Part shown: piece by piece, positions 1 through 5,531 of the stretch
Layout of the letters: each line of letters opens with the position of its first letter
How positions within the stretch are numbered: the stretch's first letter is position 1
Assembly: GCA_934871445.1 (NCBI GenBank)
Contig: CAKXBD010000103.1
Location: 1-7,528 of the forward strand
DNA length: 7,528 nt
Direction: 5' to 3'
Source: an uncultured bacterium
GTDB taxonomy: Bacteria > Bacillota > Clostridia > Christensenellales > Borkfalkiaceae
Position numbers and translations under genes: made by a program
Notes under the pieces: generated by a model
What the model saw: only the letters and a program-made list of their open reading frames with translations
The model's database searches: none
What the model was told of the DNA's origin: nothing

Positions 1-2
1 TT

Positions 3-47
3 CGTGAATATGCCGATAATATTTGGCACTTAAAAGCTCTTCGATAA
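3..47 (+). CDS. glgP: Glycogen phosphorylase, C-terminal end only (partial)
   Basis: The third frame is open from the window edge and reads REYADNIWHLKALR before a TAA stop. This closely resembles the conserved tail of bacterial glycogen/maltodextrin phosphorylases, which end in a segment like 'EYAD-IWH' followed by a few residues (E. coli GlgP ends EYADHIWHIDPVRL). The enzyme releases glucose-1-phosphate from alpha-1,4-glucans in the cytoplasm using a pyridoxal phosphate cofactor. Only 14 codons are visible, so the call rests on this tail and on the neighbouring GH13 alpha-glucan enzyme, which fits a glycogen degradation locus. The bulk of the gene lies upstream of the window. Confidence 0.72.
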   Translation, partial: REYADNIWHLKALR

Positions 48-69
48 TAACAACAAAAATAAATTTTTG

Positions 70-99
70 AAAGCTGTAAAAAGTATTTTTTACAGCTTT
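70..99 (+). terminator. Hairpin after glgP, probable intrinsic terminator
   Basis: A perfect 13-bp inverted repeat (70-82 with 87-99; left arm AAAGCTGTAAAAA, loop GTAT) lies 22 bases after the glgP stop. The stem is A/T-rich, with AGCTGT as its strongest part, and only four T's (97-100) follow, so termination may be partial. It lies wholly between glgP and the preferred GH13 start at 130. Read-through could feed the GH13 gene. Confidence 0.6.
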
Positions 100-129
100 T
101 CATTAGTTTTCGTAATTTGGTTCAAACGT

Positions 130-2007
130 ATGAATATTTATTTCAATCCTTTGGATTCCTTATGTAAAAATATCATCGGAGCCGTCCGTCAAGGTGATGA
201 ATTACAAATTTCGCTCTTTCTTTTGAAAGATGCAAAGGAGTTTTCTTATAATATAACAACTCCTTTGCCGGAAGAGTGCACAGCCCCCGATAAAGACGGG
301 CTTCTTTTTTTCGGAAAGGACGGAGAAAAACAAAATCTCTATCTTATGAAGAGAACAAAATACGGATGGACAATTCGTTTGAAAATTCATAAAACCGGAC
401 TTTATTTCTATCATTTTCAACTCGATACAAAATACATTGTTCCCGGAAAAGGTGGGATAGGAACGGAAACCTTTGAATCCAAAACCGAATTTCAACTGAC
501 GGTCTATGCAAAAAATTATCAAACTCCGGACTGGTTCAAAGGGGGGATTCTTTATCAAATTTTTCCCGACCGCTTTTGTAAAAAAGGAACTATGTCAAAC
601 ATAGAAGGTAGGATAAATCGTTCCGATTGGGGTGGTATCCCGAATTTTCGTCCTGACGAAAAAGGAAAAATTTCAAATAACGATTTTTTTGGAGGGAATT
701 TCAAAGGAATTCAGAGTAAACTGCCGTATTTGAAATCACTGCATATTACGGCACTCTATTTGAATCCGATTTTCGAAGCAGCTTCCAATCATCGGTATGA
801 TACATCGGATTATATGAGGGTGGACCCGTTTCTCGGAACGAACGAAGATTTTGCCGAATTGACGAAAGAAGCGAAAAAATACGGGATACGAATCATTTTG
901 GACGGCGTATTTAATCATACGGGCGATAACAGCGTCTATTTTAATAAATACGGAAAATATCCTTCCTTAGGTGCATATCAGTCAAAAGAGTCTCCGTATT
1001 TCTCTTGGTATACCTTTCAAGATTTCCCCGATAAATACAGCAGTTGGTGGGGAATCGATATTTTGCCCGAAGTTAACGAAAAATCCGATGCTTATCAAGA
1101 ATTTATTTTTGGAGAAAGCGGCGTTTTAAAAAATTGGTTATCCTATGGAATCGGAGGGTACAGACTTGATGTAGCCGATGAGTTACCCGACTTTTTTCTG
1201 AAAAAGTTGCGAAAAGCGGTCAAAGATACAAATTCCGAAGCAATAATTATCGGAGAAGTATGGGAGGATGCTTCTAACAAAATTTCTTATTCGAAACGCC
1301 GAGAATATCTGCAAGGATATGAACTCGATAGCGTTATGAATTATCCTTTAAAGGATGCCATTATCCGATATATTATTACGGGAACTGCAGAAGAATTAGC
1401 TGATACCGTTCGTTTCCTTCAAGATCATTATCCAAAACAGACTCTCGATTGCTTAATGAATATTCTCAGCACTCACGATACAGCGAGAATCTTGACTGTT
1501 TTGGGAGAAAAATCTTGCTATAATAAAGAAGAAATGGCAGATGAATCTTTTCGTCTCAATGAATACGAAAAGGCTGTTGCGATCGAAAAAGTCAAAATGG
1601 CGGCTTTACTGCAGTATTCCTTTCCGGGCGTTCCTTGTATCTACTATGGAGATGAAAACGGAATGGAAGGCTATATCGACCCTTTTTGCCGAAAATGTTT
1701 CGATTGGGATAACCTTAACGAAGATTTAATTTCTTATTATAAAAACTTAGGTGAAATCAGGACTTTATTCCGAAAAGTTTTTGCCGTGGGCCTTTATAAA
1801 GAACTTTATGTAAAAAACGGCTTTTTCTTATTTCAAAGAAGTTATAACGGAACTCAGGTCTATATTTATACCAATAATTCCTCCGAAGGATTGTTCGTTA
1901 AAATCTTTGGGAAATTTCATGATTATCTAAACGGCAAAGACTTTGAAAATATTATTGAAATCAAGCCGCATACTTTCGGAATTTTCTCCAAAATCGATGG
2001 TTTTTAA
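130..2007 (+). CDS. GH13 alpha-glucan hydrolase (neopullulanase / cyclomaltodextrinase / alpha-glycosidase type)
   Basis: A 625-residue protein of the alpha-amylase family GH13, expected to hydrolyse alpha-1,4 (possibly alpha-1,6) bonds in maltodextrins, glycogen or pullulan fragments. An N-terminal beta domain (about 1-130) resembles those of neopullulanases. The barrel starts near W135 (WFKGGILYQIFPDRF). Conserved regions are DGVFNHTG (258-265), GYRLDVADE with nucleophile D347, IIGEVWED with acid/base E376, and LSTHDT with transition-state D450. LPEVNE stands where the MPKLN-type fifth region of neopullulanases lies. A C-terminal beta domain follows. No signal peptide is seen, so it is probably cytoplasmic. 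An in-frame TTG at 67 would add 21 residues, but it lies beside the hairpin; MNIYFNP at 130 matches the usual family start. No good ribosome binding site precedes 130. Upstream glgP suggests a joint role in glycogen breakdown. Exact substrate and subfamily are uncertain. Confidence 0.92.
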   Translation: MNIYFNPLDSLCKNIIGAVRQGDELQISLFLLKDAKEFSYNITTPLPEECTAPDKDGLLFFGKDGEKQNLYLMKRTKYGWTIRLKIHKTGLYFYHFQLDTKYIVPGKGGIGTETFESKTEFQLTVYAKNYQTPDWFKGGILYQIFPDRFCKKGTMSNIEGRINRSDWGGIPNFRPDEKGKISNNDFFGGNFKGIQSKLPYLKSLHITALYLNPIFEAASNHRYDTSDYMRVDPFLGTNEDFAELTKEAKKYGIRIILDGVFNHTGDNSVYFNKYGKYPSLGAYQSKESPYFSWYTFQDFPDKYSSWWGIDILPEVNEKSDAYQEFIFGESGVLKNWLSYGIGGYRLDVADELPDFFLKKLRKAVKDTNSEAIIIGEVWEDASNKISYSKRREYLQGYELDSVMNYPLKDAIIRYIITGTAEELADTVRFLQDHYPKQTLDCLMNILSTHDTARILTVLGEKSCYNKEEMADESFRLNEYEKAVAIEKVKMAALLQYSFPGVPCIYYGDENGMEGYIDPFCRKCFDWDNLNEDLISYYKNLGEIRTLFRKVFAVGLYKELYVKNGFFLFQRSYNGTQVYIYTNNSSEGLFVKIFGKFHDYLNGKDFENIIEIKPHTFGIFSKIDGF

Positions 2008-2033
2008 TGAAAAAGTCTCTTTTTTACATTAAC

Positions 2034-2061
2034 TATTCGTAAAAGCTGCATTTTACGAATA
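2034..2061. repeat. Perfect 11-6-11 inverted repeat (dif-like core site or terminator hairpin)
   Basis: Two perfectly inverted 11-base arms (TATTCGTAAAA at 2034-2044 and TTTTACGAATA at 2051-2061) flank a 6-base centre GCTGCA. It lies 26 bases after the GH13 stop and 138 bases before the start of a Xer-type recombinase gene. An 11-6-11 layout is that of dif/XerCD core sites. A transcription terminator for the GH13 gene is the simpler alternative, but each arm has only two G/C bases and no T-run follows (CTTTCTCCTG). It does not match the canonical Firmicutes dif sequence. Confidence 0.55.
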
Positions 2062-2104
2062 CTTTCTCCTGTACCCCATTGAATTAAAAATCCTTGAAAT
2101 TAAA

Positions 2105-2153
2105 GTTTTTCCAGGTAAACCGCGCCTCACTCTTGAAAACTTTTCGGAAAAAC
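2105..2153. repeat. 8-bp inverted repeat upstream of the recombinase promoter
   Basis: GTTTTTCC (2105-2112) and GGAAAAAC (2146-2153) are perfect inverted copies separated by 33 bases, just upstream of the -35 box. A small palindrome, GAAAACTTTTC (2135-2145), adjoins the right copy. This could be a spaced regulator site, but short A/T-rich repeats arise by chance and no function can be assigned. Confidence 0.25.
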
Positions 2154-2158
2154 CCTAC

Positions 2159-2174
2159 TTTCTGTTGACAGAAA
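2159..2174. promoter_or_regulatory. Dyad overlapping the -35 box, possible operator
   Basis: The sequence TTTCTGTTGACAGAAA has 7-base inverted arms (TTTCTGT / ACAGAAA) around a TG centre and contains the TTGACA -35 box (2165-2170). A dimeric repressor, or the recombinase itself, bound here would block RNA polymerase. It does not fit the LexA box AAC-N4-GTT. Part of the symmetry comes from TTGACA itself, so chance is possible. Confidence 0.3.
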
Positions 2175-2193
2175 AATATTTTCGCGGTACAAT
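2165..2193 (+). promoter_or_regulatory. Sigma-A type promoter of the recombinase-hflX unit
   Basis: A perfect -35 box TTGACA (2165-2170) is followed after exactly 17 bases by -10 TACAAT (2188-2193, one mismatch to TATAAT). Transcription should start around 2199-2201, which is on the ATG at 2200. The mRNA would be leaderless, and no Shine-Dalgarno sequence is seen. Confidence 0.85.
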
Positions 2194-2199
2194 AGTTTT

Positions 2200-3261
2200 A
2201 TGAAACGAGACAACTACTATATCAAACGTAATATTCAGGATATCGATAAAACAAATGAATTGCTGGAATGTCTTCCCCCTTTCTGTGAAGATTATTTTTT
2301 GGGAATCGAGCAGCGGACGAGCTGTCAGACGAGATTAAAATACGCATATGATCTCAGAATCTTTTTCGATTTTTTGTGTAAAAAAAAATATCGGAAAAAA
2401 GATATTTTGGATTTGACTTTAGAAGATTTGGAAGGCGTAACAAATAACGACATAGAATTCTTTTTGAGTTATCTATCCCACTATCGTTTCAACGAAAAGA
2501 GCCTTTCGTGCGACGAACGAGCCAAAGCGAGGAAATTATCTGCCGTTCGGGCTATGTTCAAATATTTTTTTAATAAGGGACTTATTGAAGTAGATAATTC
2601 CTCTAAGGTACAGACGCCCAAGCTTCATGAAAAGGAAATTATTCGATTAGAAGCGGAAGAAATATCTAAGCTGATCGATATTGCAGAATCGGGATCGGGA
2701 CTTTCGCGGCACGCTTCGGGATATCATGACAAGACGAAAATCCGCGATATTGCTATTATTACTCTCTTCTTGGGAACAGGTATTCGTATCAGTGAATTGG
2801 TTGGGCTCGATAACGACAGTTTTGATTTTTCCAATAATTCTTTTATCGTAACGAGAAAAGGTGGAAACAACGCAATTTTATATTTCTCGGACGAAGTCAA
2901 ATATGCATTGGAAGAATATATTGCAGAAAAATCAAACAATCCAAAAATTCCTCAGGGAGAAAACGCATTTTTCCTCTCGATGCAATATAAACGCATCAAT
3001 GTCCGTTCGGTAGAAATTCTCGTAAAAAAATACAGCAGCATAGTAACGCCGCTAAAAAAGATCACGCCACACAAACTTCGTAGCACTTACGGAACTCGTC
3101 TGTATAATGAAACGGGCGATATTTACGTTGTGGCCGATGTTCTCGGACATAAAGACGTCAATACCACGAAAAAGCATTATGCGGCAATTACCGAGGACAA
3201 TCGAAAAAGAGTTGCCAACGCCGTAAAATTACGAATCGAAGAAAATAAAGACGAAAAATAA
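2200..3261 (+). CDS. Tyrosine recombinase, XerC/XerD-like
   Basis: A 353-residue site-specific recombinase that cuts and rejoins DNA through a phosphotyrosine link. An N-terminal core-binding (SAM-like) domain spans about 26-125. In the catalytic domain the full set of active residues is visible: R196 (TGIRISEL), K220 (TRKGG), H291 and R294 (HKLRSTYGT), H317 (LGHKD) and nucleophile Y327 (KKHYAAI). It is about 50 residues longer than typical XerC/XerD (near 300), with an N-terminal extension of about 25 residues and extra residues near 164-180. The start at 2200 gives MKRDNYYIKRN; no alternative Met lies nearby and the promoter ends at it. Neighbours are housekeeping genes, with no phage or conjugation genes, which favours a resident Xer-like protein over an element integrase. 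hflX follows 14 bases downstream. Whether this is the chromosome dimer-resolution enzyme or a paralogue cannot be told here. Confidence 0.93.
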   Translation: MKRDNYYIKRNIQDIDKTNELLECLPPFCEDYFLGIEQRTSCQTRLKYAYDLRIFFDFLCKKKYRKKDILDLTLEDLEGVTNNDIEFFLSYLSHYRFNEKSLSCDERAKARKLSAVRAMFKYFFNKGLIEVDNSSKVQTPKLHEKEIIRLEAEEISKLIDIAESGSGLSRHASGYHDKTKIRDIAIITLFLGTGIRISELVGLDNDSFDFSNNSFIVTRKGGNNAILYFSDEVKYALEEYIAEKSNNPKIPQGENAFFLSMQYKRINVRSVEILVKKYSSIVTPLKKITPHKLRSTYGTRLYNETGDIYVVADVLGHKDVNTTKKHYAAITEDNRKRVANAVKLRIEENKDEK

Positions 3262-3275
3262 AGCAAACTAACTAT

Positions 3276-4526
3276 ATGATCAACAACATTCAAAGAGAAC
3301 TTGAAAAAATTTACATTATTCAGCCAATTACCGAGCAAAATGCCTCAAAATATAGAGTATTACAGGAAGAAGCCGTATCGCTTATCGAAAGCGCCGGCGC
3401 GGTATACGCGGGAACGATCTATCAAAACGTTCGGGAAATCAATCCCGCGACATTTGTGGGCGAAGGAAAACTTAGGGAATTGAATGAACGTCTCGAAGGA
3501 TTGGACGGAATTACAATTCTCTTTAACGGCGAACTCTCCCCTTCCCAAACTCTGAATATTTCCGCGGCTCTCGATAATCGAAAAGTTATTGACAGAACGA
3601 CCTTAATTCTCGATATATTCGCTAAAAATGCACAAAGCAGCGAAGGCAAATTACAGGTAGAATTGGCTCAGCTGAAATATATCTATCCTCGTCTGAAAGG
3701 AAAAGGCGAGGCTCTTTCCAGACTCGGCGGCGGCGTAGGGACGCGCGGTCCGGGAGAAACTCAGTTGGAGACGGACAGAAGATATATTCGCGGCAGATTA
3801 AAATATCTTGAAGATAAATTAAAAGAAACGGAAAAACGTCGTTCCCTGCAAACAAAACGCCGTAAGAAAAACGCGGTAAAAACAATTGCTCTCGTCGGCT
3901 ATACCAATACGGGAAAATCAACTTTGATGAACCTTTTAACAGGCTCGAACGTATATGTGAAAAACGAACTTTTTGCCACACTAGACCCTACGGCACGGAT
4001 GTTTTCTATCGACGATGTGGAATTTCTGCTCGTAGATACGGTAGGCTTTTTACAAGATTTGCCCCACAATCTTATCGAGGCATTCAAATCTACCTTGGAA
4101 AGTGCCTTAAATTGCGATTTGGCCCTCATCGTATGCGATGCTACGGGCGAATATGACATGCAGCTAAAAACTACGTTGGATACTTTGCAGGAAATGGACT
4201 TTTCTTCCCCTTATCTCGTGGTAATGAACAAGAGTGAAAATTTGTCAGCTTCCTCTTTTCCCTATGGAAGCGTTGCTATTTCCGCAAAGGAAAATTTAGG
4301 AATAGAATTTTTGAAAAGAGAGATTCTCAAACGTTTTTCTCAGGATTTTCTTTTCTGTGAACTGTTTGTCCCCTACACTCGGCTGAATGACTACGGCAAA
4401 ATAAAATCGTTAATCACAGAAAAAAGTGTGGAATATACGGATGACGGACAAACGATCAAAGCAGTCATTCCCGCTGTGTATGCAGAAAAATTTTCCCCTT
4501 ATATAGCAAAGAGAAACGGCGTATAA
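3276..4526 (+). CDS. hflX: Ribosome-associated GTPase HflX
   Basis: A 416-residue GTPase of the HflX family, which binds the 50S subunit and in studied bacteria splits stalled 70S ribosomes, for example after heat or antibiotic stress. The N-terminal HflX domain includes FVGEGK (60-65). The family signature GGGVGTRGPGETQLETDRR covers 151-169, followed by a basic coiled helix. The G domain shows G1 GYTNTGKST (208-216), G2 in FATLDPTAR, G3 DTVG (254-257), G4 NKSE (318-321) and G5 SAK (336-338). A C-terminal domain with FVPYTRLNDYGKI ends the protein. The G4 motif has Glu where NKxD normally has the guanine-reading Asp. The ATG at 3276 has no clear ribosome binding site and lies 14 bases after the recombinase stop, so translation may depend on the upstream gene. 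The last codons form one arm of a hairpin shared with the opposing gene. Confidence 0.96.
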   Translation: MINNIQRELEKIYIIQPITEQNASKYRVLQEEAVSLIESAGAVYAGTIYQNVREINPATFVGEGKLRELNERLEGLDGITILFNGELSPSQTLNISAALDNRKVIDRTTLILDIFAKNAQSSEGKLQVELAQLKYIYPRLKGKGEALSRLGGGVGTRGPGETQLETDRRYIRGRLKYLEDKLKETEKRRSLQTKRRKKNAVKTIALVGYTNTGKSTLMNLLTGSNVYVKNELFATLDPTARMFSIDDVEFLLVDTVGFLQDLPHNLIEAFKSTLESALNCDLALIVCDATGEYDMQLKTTLDTLQEMDFSSPYLVVMNKSENLSASSFPYGSVAISAKENLGIEFLKREILKRFSQDFLFCELFVPYTRLNDYGKIKSLITEKSVEYTDDGQTIKAVIPAVYAEKFSPYIAKRNGV

Positions 4527-4544
4527 TTTATCGCCGTTTCTCTT
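4509..4544. terminator. Bidirectional hairpin formed by the coding ends of hflX and the Cys-rich gene
   Basis: A perfect 13-bp stem (4509-4521 with 4532-4544; AAGAGAAACGGCG and its inverse) has a 10-base loop that holds both stop codons (hflX TAA 4524-4526; minus-strand TAA 4530-4528). The GC-rich base CGGCG/CGCCG makes it stable. Downstream T-runs are weak on both sides (CTTCATATTCTTC on +, TTGCTATAT on -). It sits exactly between two convergent genes, so it is a probable two-way terminator or a barrier that stops transcripts invading each other. Confidence 0.65.
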
Positions 4545-4728
4545 CATATTCTTCGGGATTTGTATAGACTTTATCAATTTTAATAGATACGACGTCTTTG
4601 AAATCCAAACACTTTCCGCAATTATCGCAGACCTTACTCGGATCGAGATCGCACGTCTCGCATTCCAGACAACCGATACAGTCCCTATCATACAGCACGC
4701 ATTTTTGCGAATGTTCCGTTGCTCTCAT
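4528..4728 (-). CDS. Small eight-cysteine protein, putative metal-binding, function unknown
   Basis: A 66-residue protein with eight cysteines: C10, C17, C20, C23, C26, C34, C37 and C40. They fall into two clusters, C-x2-C-x2-C-x2-C (17-26) and C-x2-C-x2-C (34-40), joined by DLDPSKV. This suggests zinc or an iron-sulfur cluster, but the spacing is not a standard ferredoxin or a simple zinc ribbon as far as I can tell. The C-terminal third is charged (EEYEEKRR). No signal peptide or membrane segment is seen. The gene is real by context: an SD-like GGAGG (4735-4739, complement) stands 6 bases before the ATG, and an extended -10 promoter lies upstream. It ends one base from the hflX stop, inside a shared terminator. 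It diverges from lexA across a LexA-like box, so SOS control is possible. I cannot name a function. Confidence 0.85.
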   Translation of the reverse strand: MRATEHSQKCVLYDRDCIGCLECETCDLDPSKVCDNCGKCLDFKDVVSIKIDKVYTNPEEYEEKRR

Positions 4729-4757
4729 TTTTTGCCTCCACTTTTTATTCCCTATTA

Positions 4758-4785
4758 ATTATAGCACAAAATTTCCAAAAATCAA
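4758..4785 (-). promoter_or_regulatory. Promoter of the Cys-rich gene (extended -10)
   Basis: Read on the minus strand, TGCTATAAT gives a perfect -10 (TATAAT, 4763-4758) with an extended TGN. A -35-like TTGATT (4785-4780) lies 16 bases upstream. Expected transcription start is near 4751, giving a leader of about 23 bases that contains the TGGAGG ribosome binding site. Confidence 0.75.
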
Positions 4786-4795
4786 GAATTTTTCA

Positions 4796-4809
4796 TAAAC
4801 ATTTGTTTG
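4796..4809. promoter_or_regulatory. LexA box-like operator between divergent promoters
   Basis: The 14 bases TAAACATTTGTTTG keep the AAC-N4-GTT core of the Gram-positive LexA (DinR) box and match 10 of 14 positions of the symmetric form CGAACATATGTTCG. The dyad AAACA-TT-TGTTT is perfect. It overlaps the lexA -35 region (4807-4812) and lies about 10 bases upstream of the -35 of the Cys-rich gene, as expected for LexA autoregulation and possible control of both genes. Confidence 0.7.
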
Positions 4810-4835
4810 CTTTTTCTAAAAAAGTATGGTATAAT
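4807..4835 (+). promoter_or_regulatory. lexA promoter (extended -10)
   Basis: TGGTATAAT gives a perfect -10 (4830-4835) with an extended TGN (4827-4829). The -35 is poor (TTGCTT, 4807-4812, 17-base spacer), as is common when an extended -10 is present. The start point should be near 4842, giving a leader of about 27 bases with AGGAGGA (4854-4860), 8 bases before the lexA ATG. Confidence 0.8.
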
Positions 4836-4868
4836 AAGATTAAAGAGTTCCGAAGGAGGAAAAATTCG

Positions 4869-5465
4869 ATGATCGATGAAAAAAAACTTACGAACGTAAT
4901 GGACTACATCCGTAAATTTTCGGAAGAAAACGGATATACGCCTTCCGTACGTGAAATCGGAAAGGAATGTGGCATAAAATTGACCGCGACCGTTCACAGT
5001 TACATAGAAAAATTGCAGGACCGCGGTTATCTCAATAAGACAGATAATAAAAAGCGTTCGGTCAGTATCGGCAGAAGCTCGACGGTAACGATTCCTCTCA
5101 TCGGTACCGTTACCGCAGGACAGCCCATCTTTGCCTATGAAAATTACGAGGATTATTATACTTTTCCCGCGGGAGAGTTCAAGGGAGAAGATTTGTTTAT
5201 GTTGCAGGTTCAAGGCACTTCTATGATAGATGCAGGAATTTTGAACGGGGATAAAATCGTCGTGCGGAAACAGCAAACGGCACAGGACGGAGAAATCGTC
5301 GTCGCTCTCGTCGAAGATTCCGCTACCGTCAAGAGATTATTTCGTCGAGAAGGGAAAATCGTTCTACACCCCGAAAATGAAGCTTTGGCGGACATGATAT
5401 ATGCACCTGAGGAAGTATCTGTCTTAGGGAAAGTTATCGGTCTTATACGCAATTACAGGGCTTAA
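4869..5465 (+). CDS. lexA: LexA repressor (SOS response)
   Basis: A 198-residue SOS repressor that binds operators of DNA-damage genes and cleaves itself when stimulated by RecA filaments. The N-terminal winged helix (about 1-65) shows GYTPSVREIGKECGIK and TVHSYIEKLQDRGYL. The C-terminal S24 peptidase domain contains the Ala83-Gly84 cleavage site (TVTAGQP), catalytic Ser118 (QGTSMIDAGI) and Lys155 (SATVKRLFR). All key residues are present and the length is typical (about 200). The ATG at 4869 has a strong AGGAGGA ribosome binding site 8 bases upstream; an in-frame extension back to 4719 would cross the promoter and is not used. A LexA-like box overlapping the -35 supports self-repression. No terminator follows, so the DUF1848 gene 66 bases downstream is probably cotranscribed. 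Confidence 0.97.
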   Translation: MIDEKKLTNVMDYIRKFSEENGYTPSVREIGKECGIKLTATVHSYIEKLQDRGYLNKTDNKKRSVSIGRSSTVTIPLIGTVTAGQPIFAYENYEDYYTFPAGEFKGEDLFMLQVQGTSMIDAGILNGDKIVVRKQQTAQDGEIVVALVEDSATVKRLFRREGKIVLHPENEALADMIYAPEEVSVLGKVIGLIRNYRA

Positions 5466-5531
5466 AACGCATTTGAAGAATAGGAAGGATAAATTTCCCC
5501 GATTTTTTCTTTGAAAAAGGAAGATAGAGCT

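Noticed and set aside
70..99. Second dif-like recombination site
   Set aside because: It can be written as 11-6-11 and shares GTAAAA-N6-TTTTAC with the repeat at 2034-2061, but the outer arm bases differ, pairing continues into the centre, and its position after glgP with trailing T's fits a terminator better.
67..129. N-terminal extension of the GH13 protein from a TTG start at 67
   Set aside because: This stretch overlaps the hairpin at 70-99, has no ribosome binding site, and its translation (KAVKSIFYSFSLVFVIWF) only mimics a signal peptide; GH13 relatives begin at the MNIYFNP-like segment at 130.
2200..3261. Recombinase as the integrase of a mobile element
   Set aside because: No tRNA, attachment-site duplication, excisionase, phage or conjugation genes are visible, and both neighbours are core metabolic or housekeeping genes.
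3622..3981. 119-codon minus-strand open frame opposite hflX
   Set aside because: Shadow of the strongly conserved HflX signature and P-loop region; no independent support.
4598..4798. Plus-strand open frame opposite the Cys-rich gene
   Set aside because: The minus-strand frame has a ribosome binding site, promoter and regular cysteine spacing; the plus frame has none of these.
4719..4868. Upstream extension of lexA
   Set aside because: It would run through the divergent promoters and the operator; LexA proteins start at the winged-helix segment, and a strong AGGAGGA precedes the ATG at 4869.
4782..5276. 164-codon minus-strand open frame opposite lexA
   Set aside because: It lies antisense to a fully convincing lexA and its promoter, has no recognisable motif and no plausible start context.
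5511..5531. TTG start for the DUF1848 gene
   Set aside because: It would place the good AAGGAAGA ribosome binding site inside the coding region; the family begins at MILNTG (5532).
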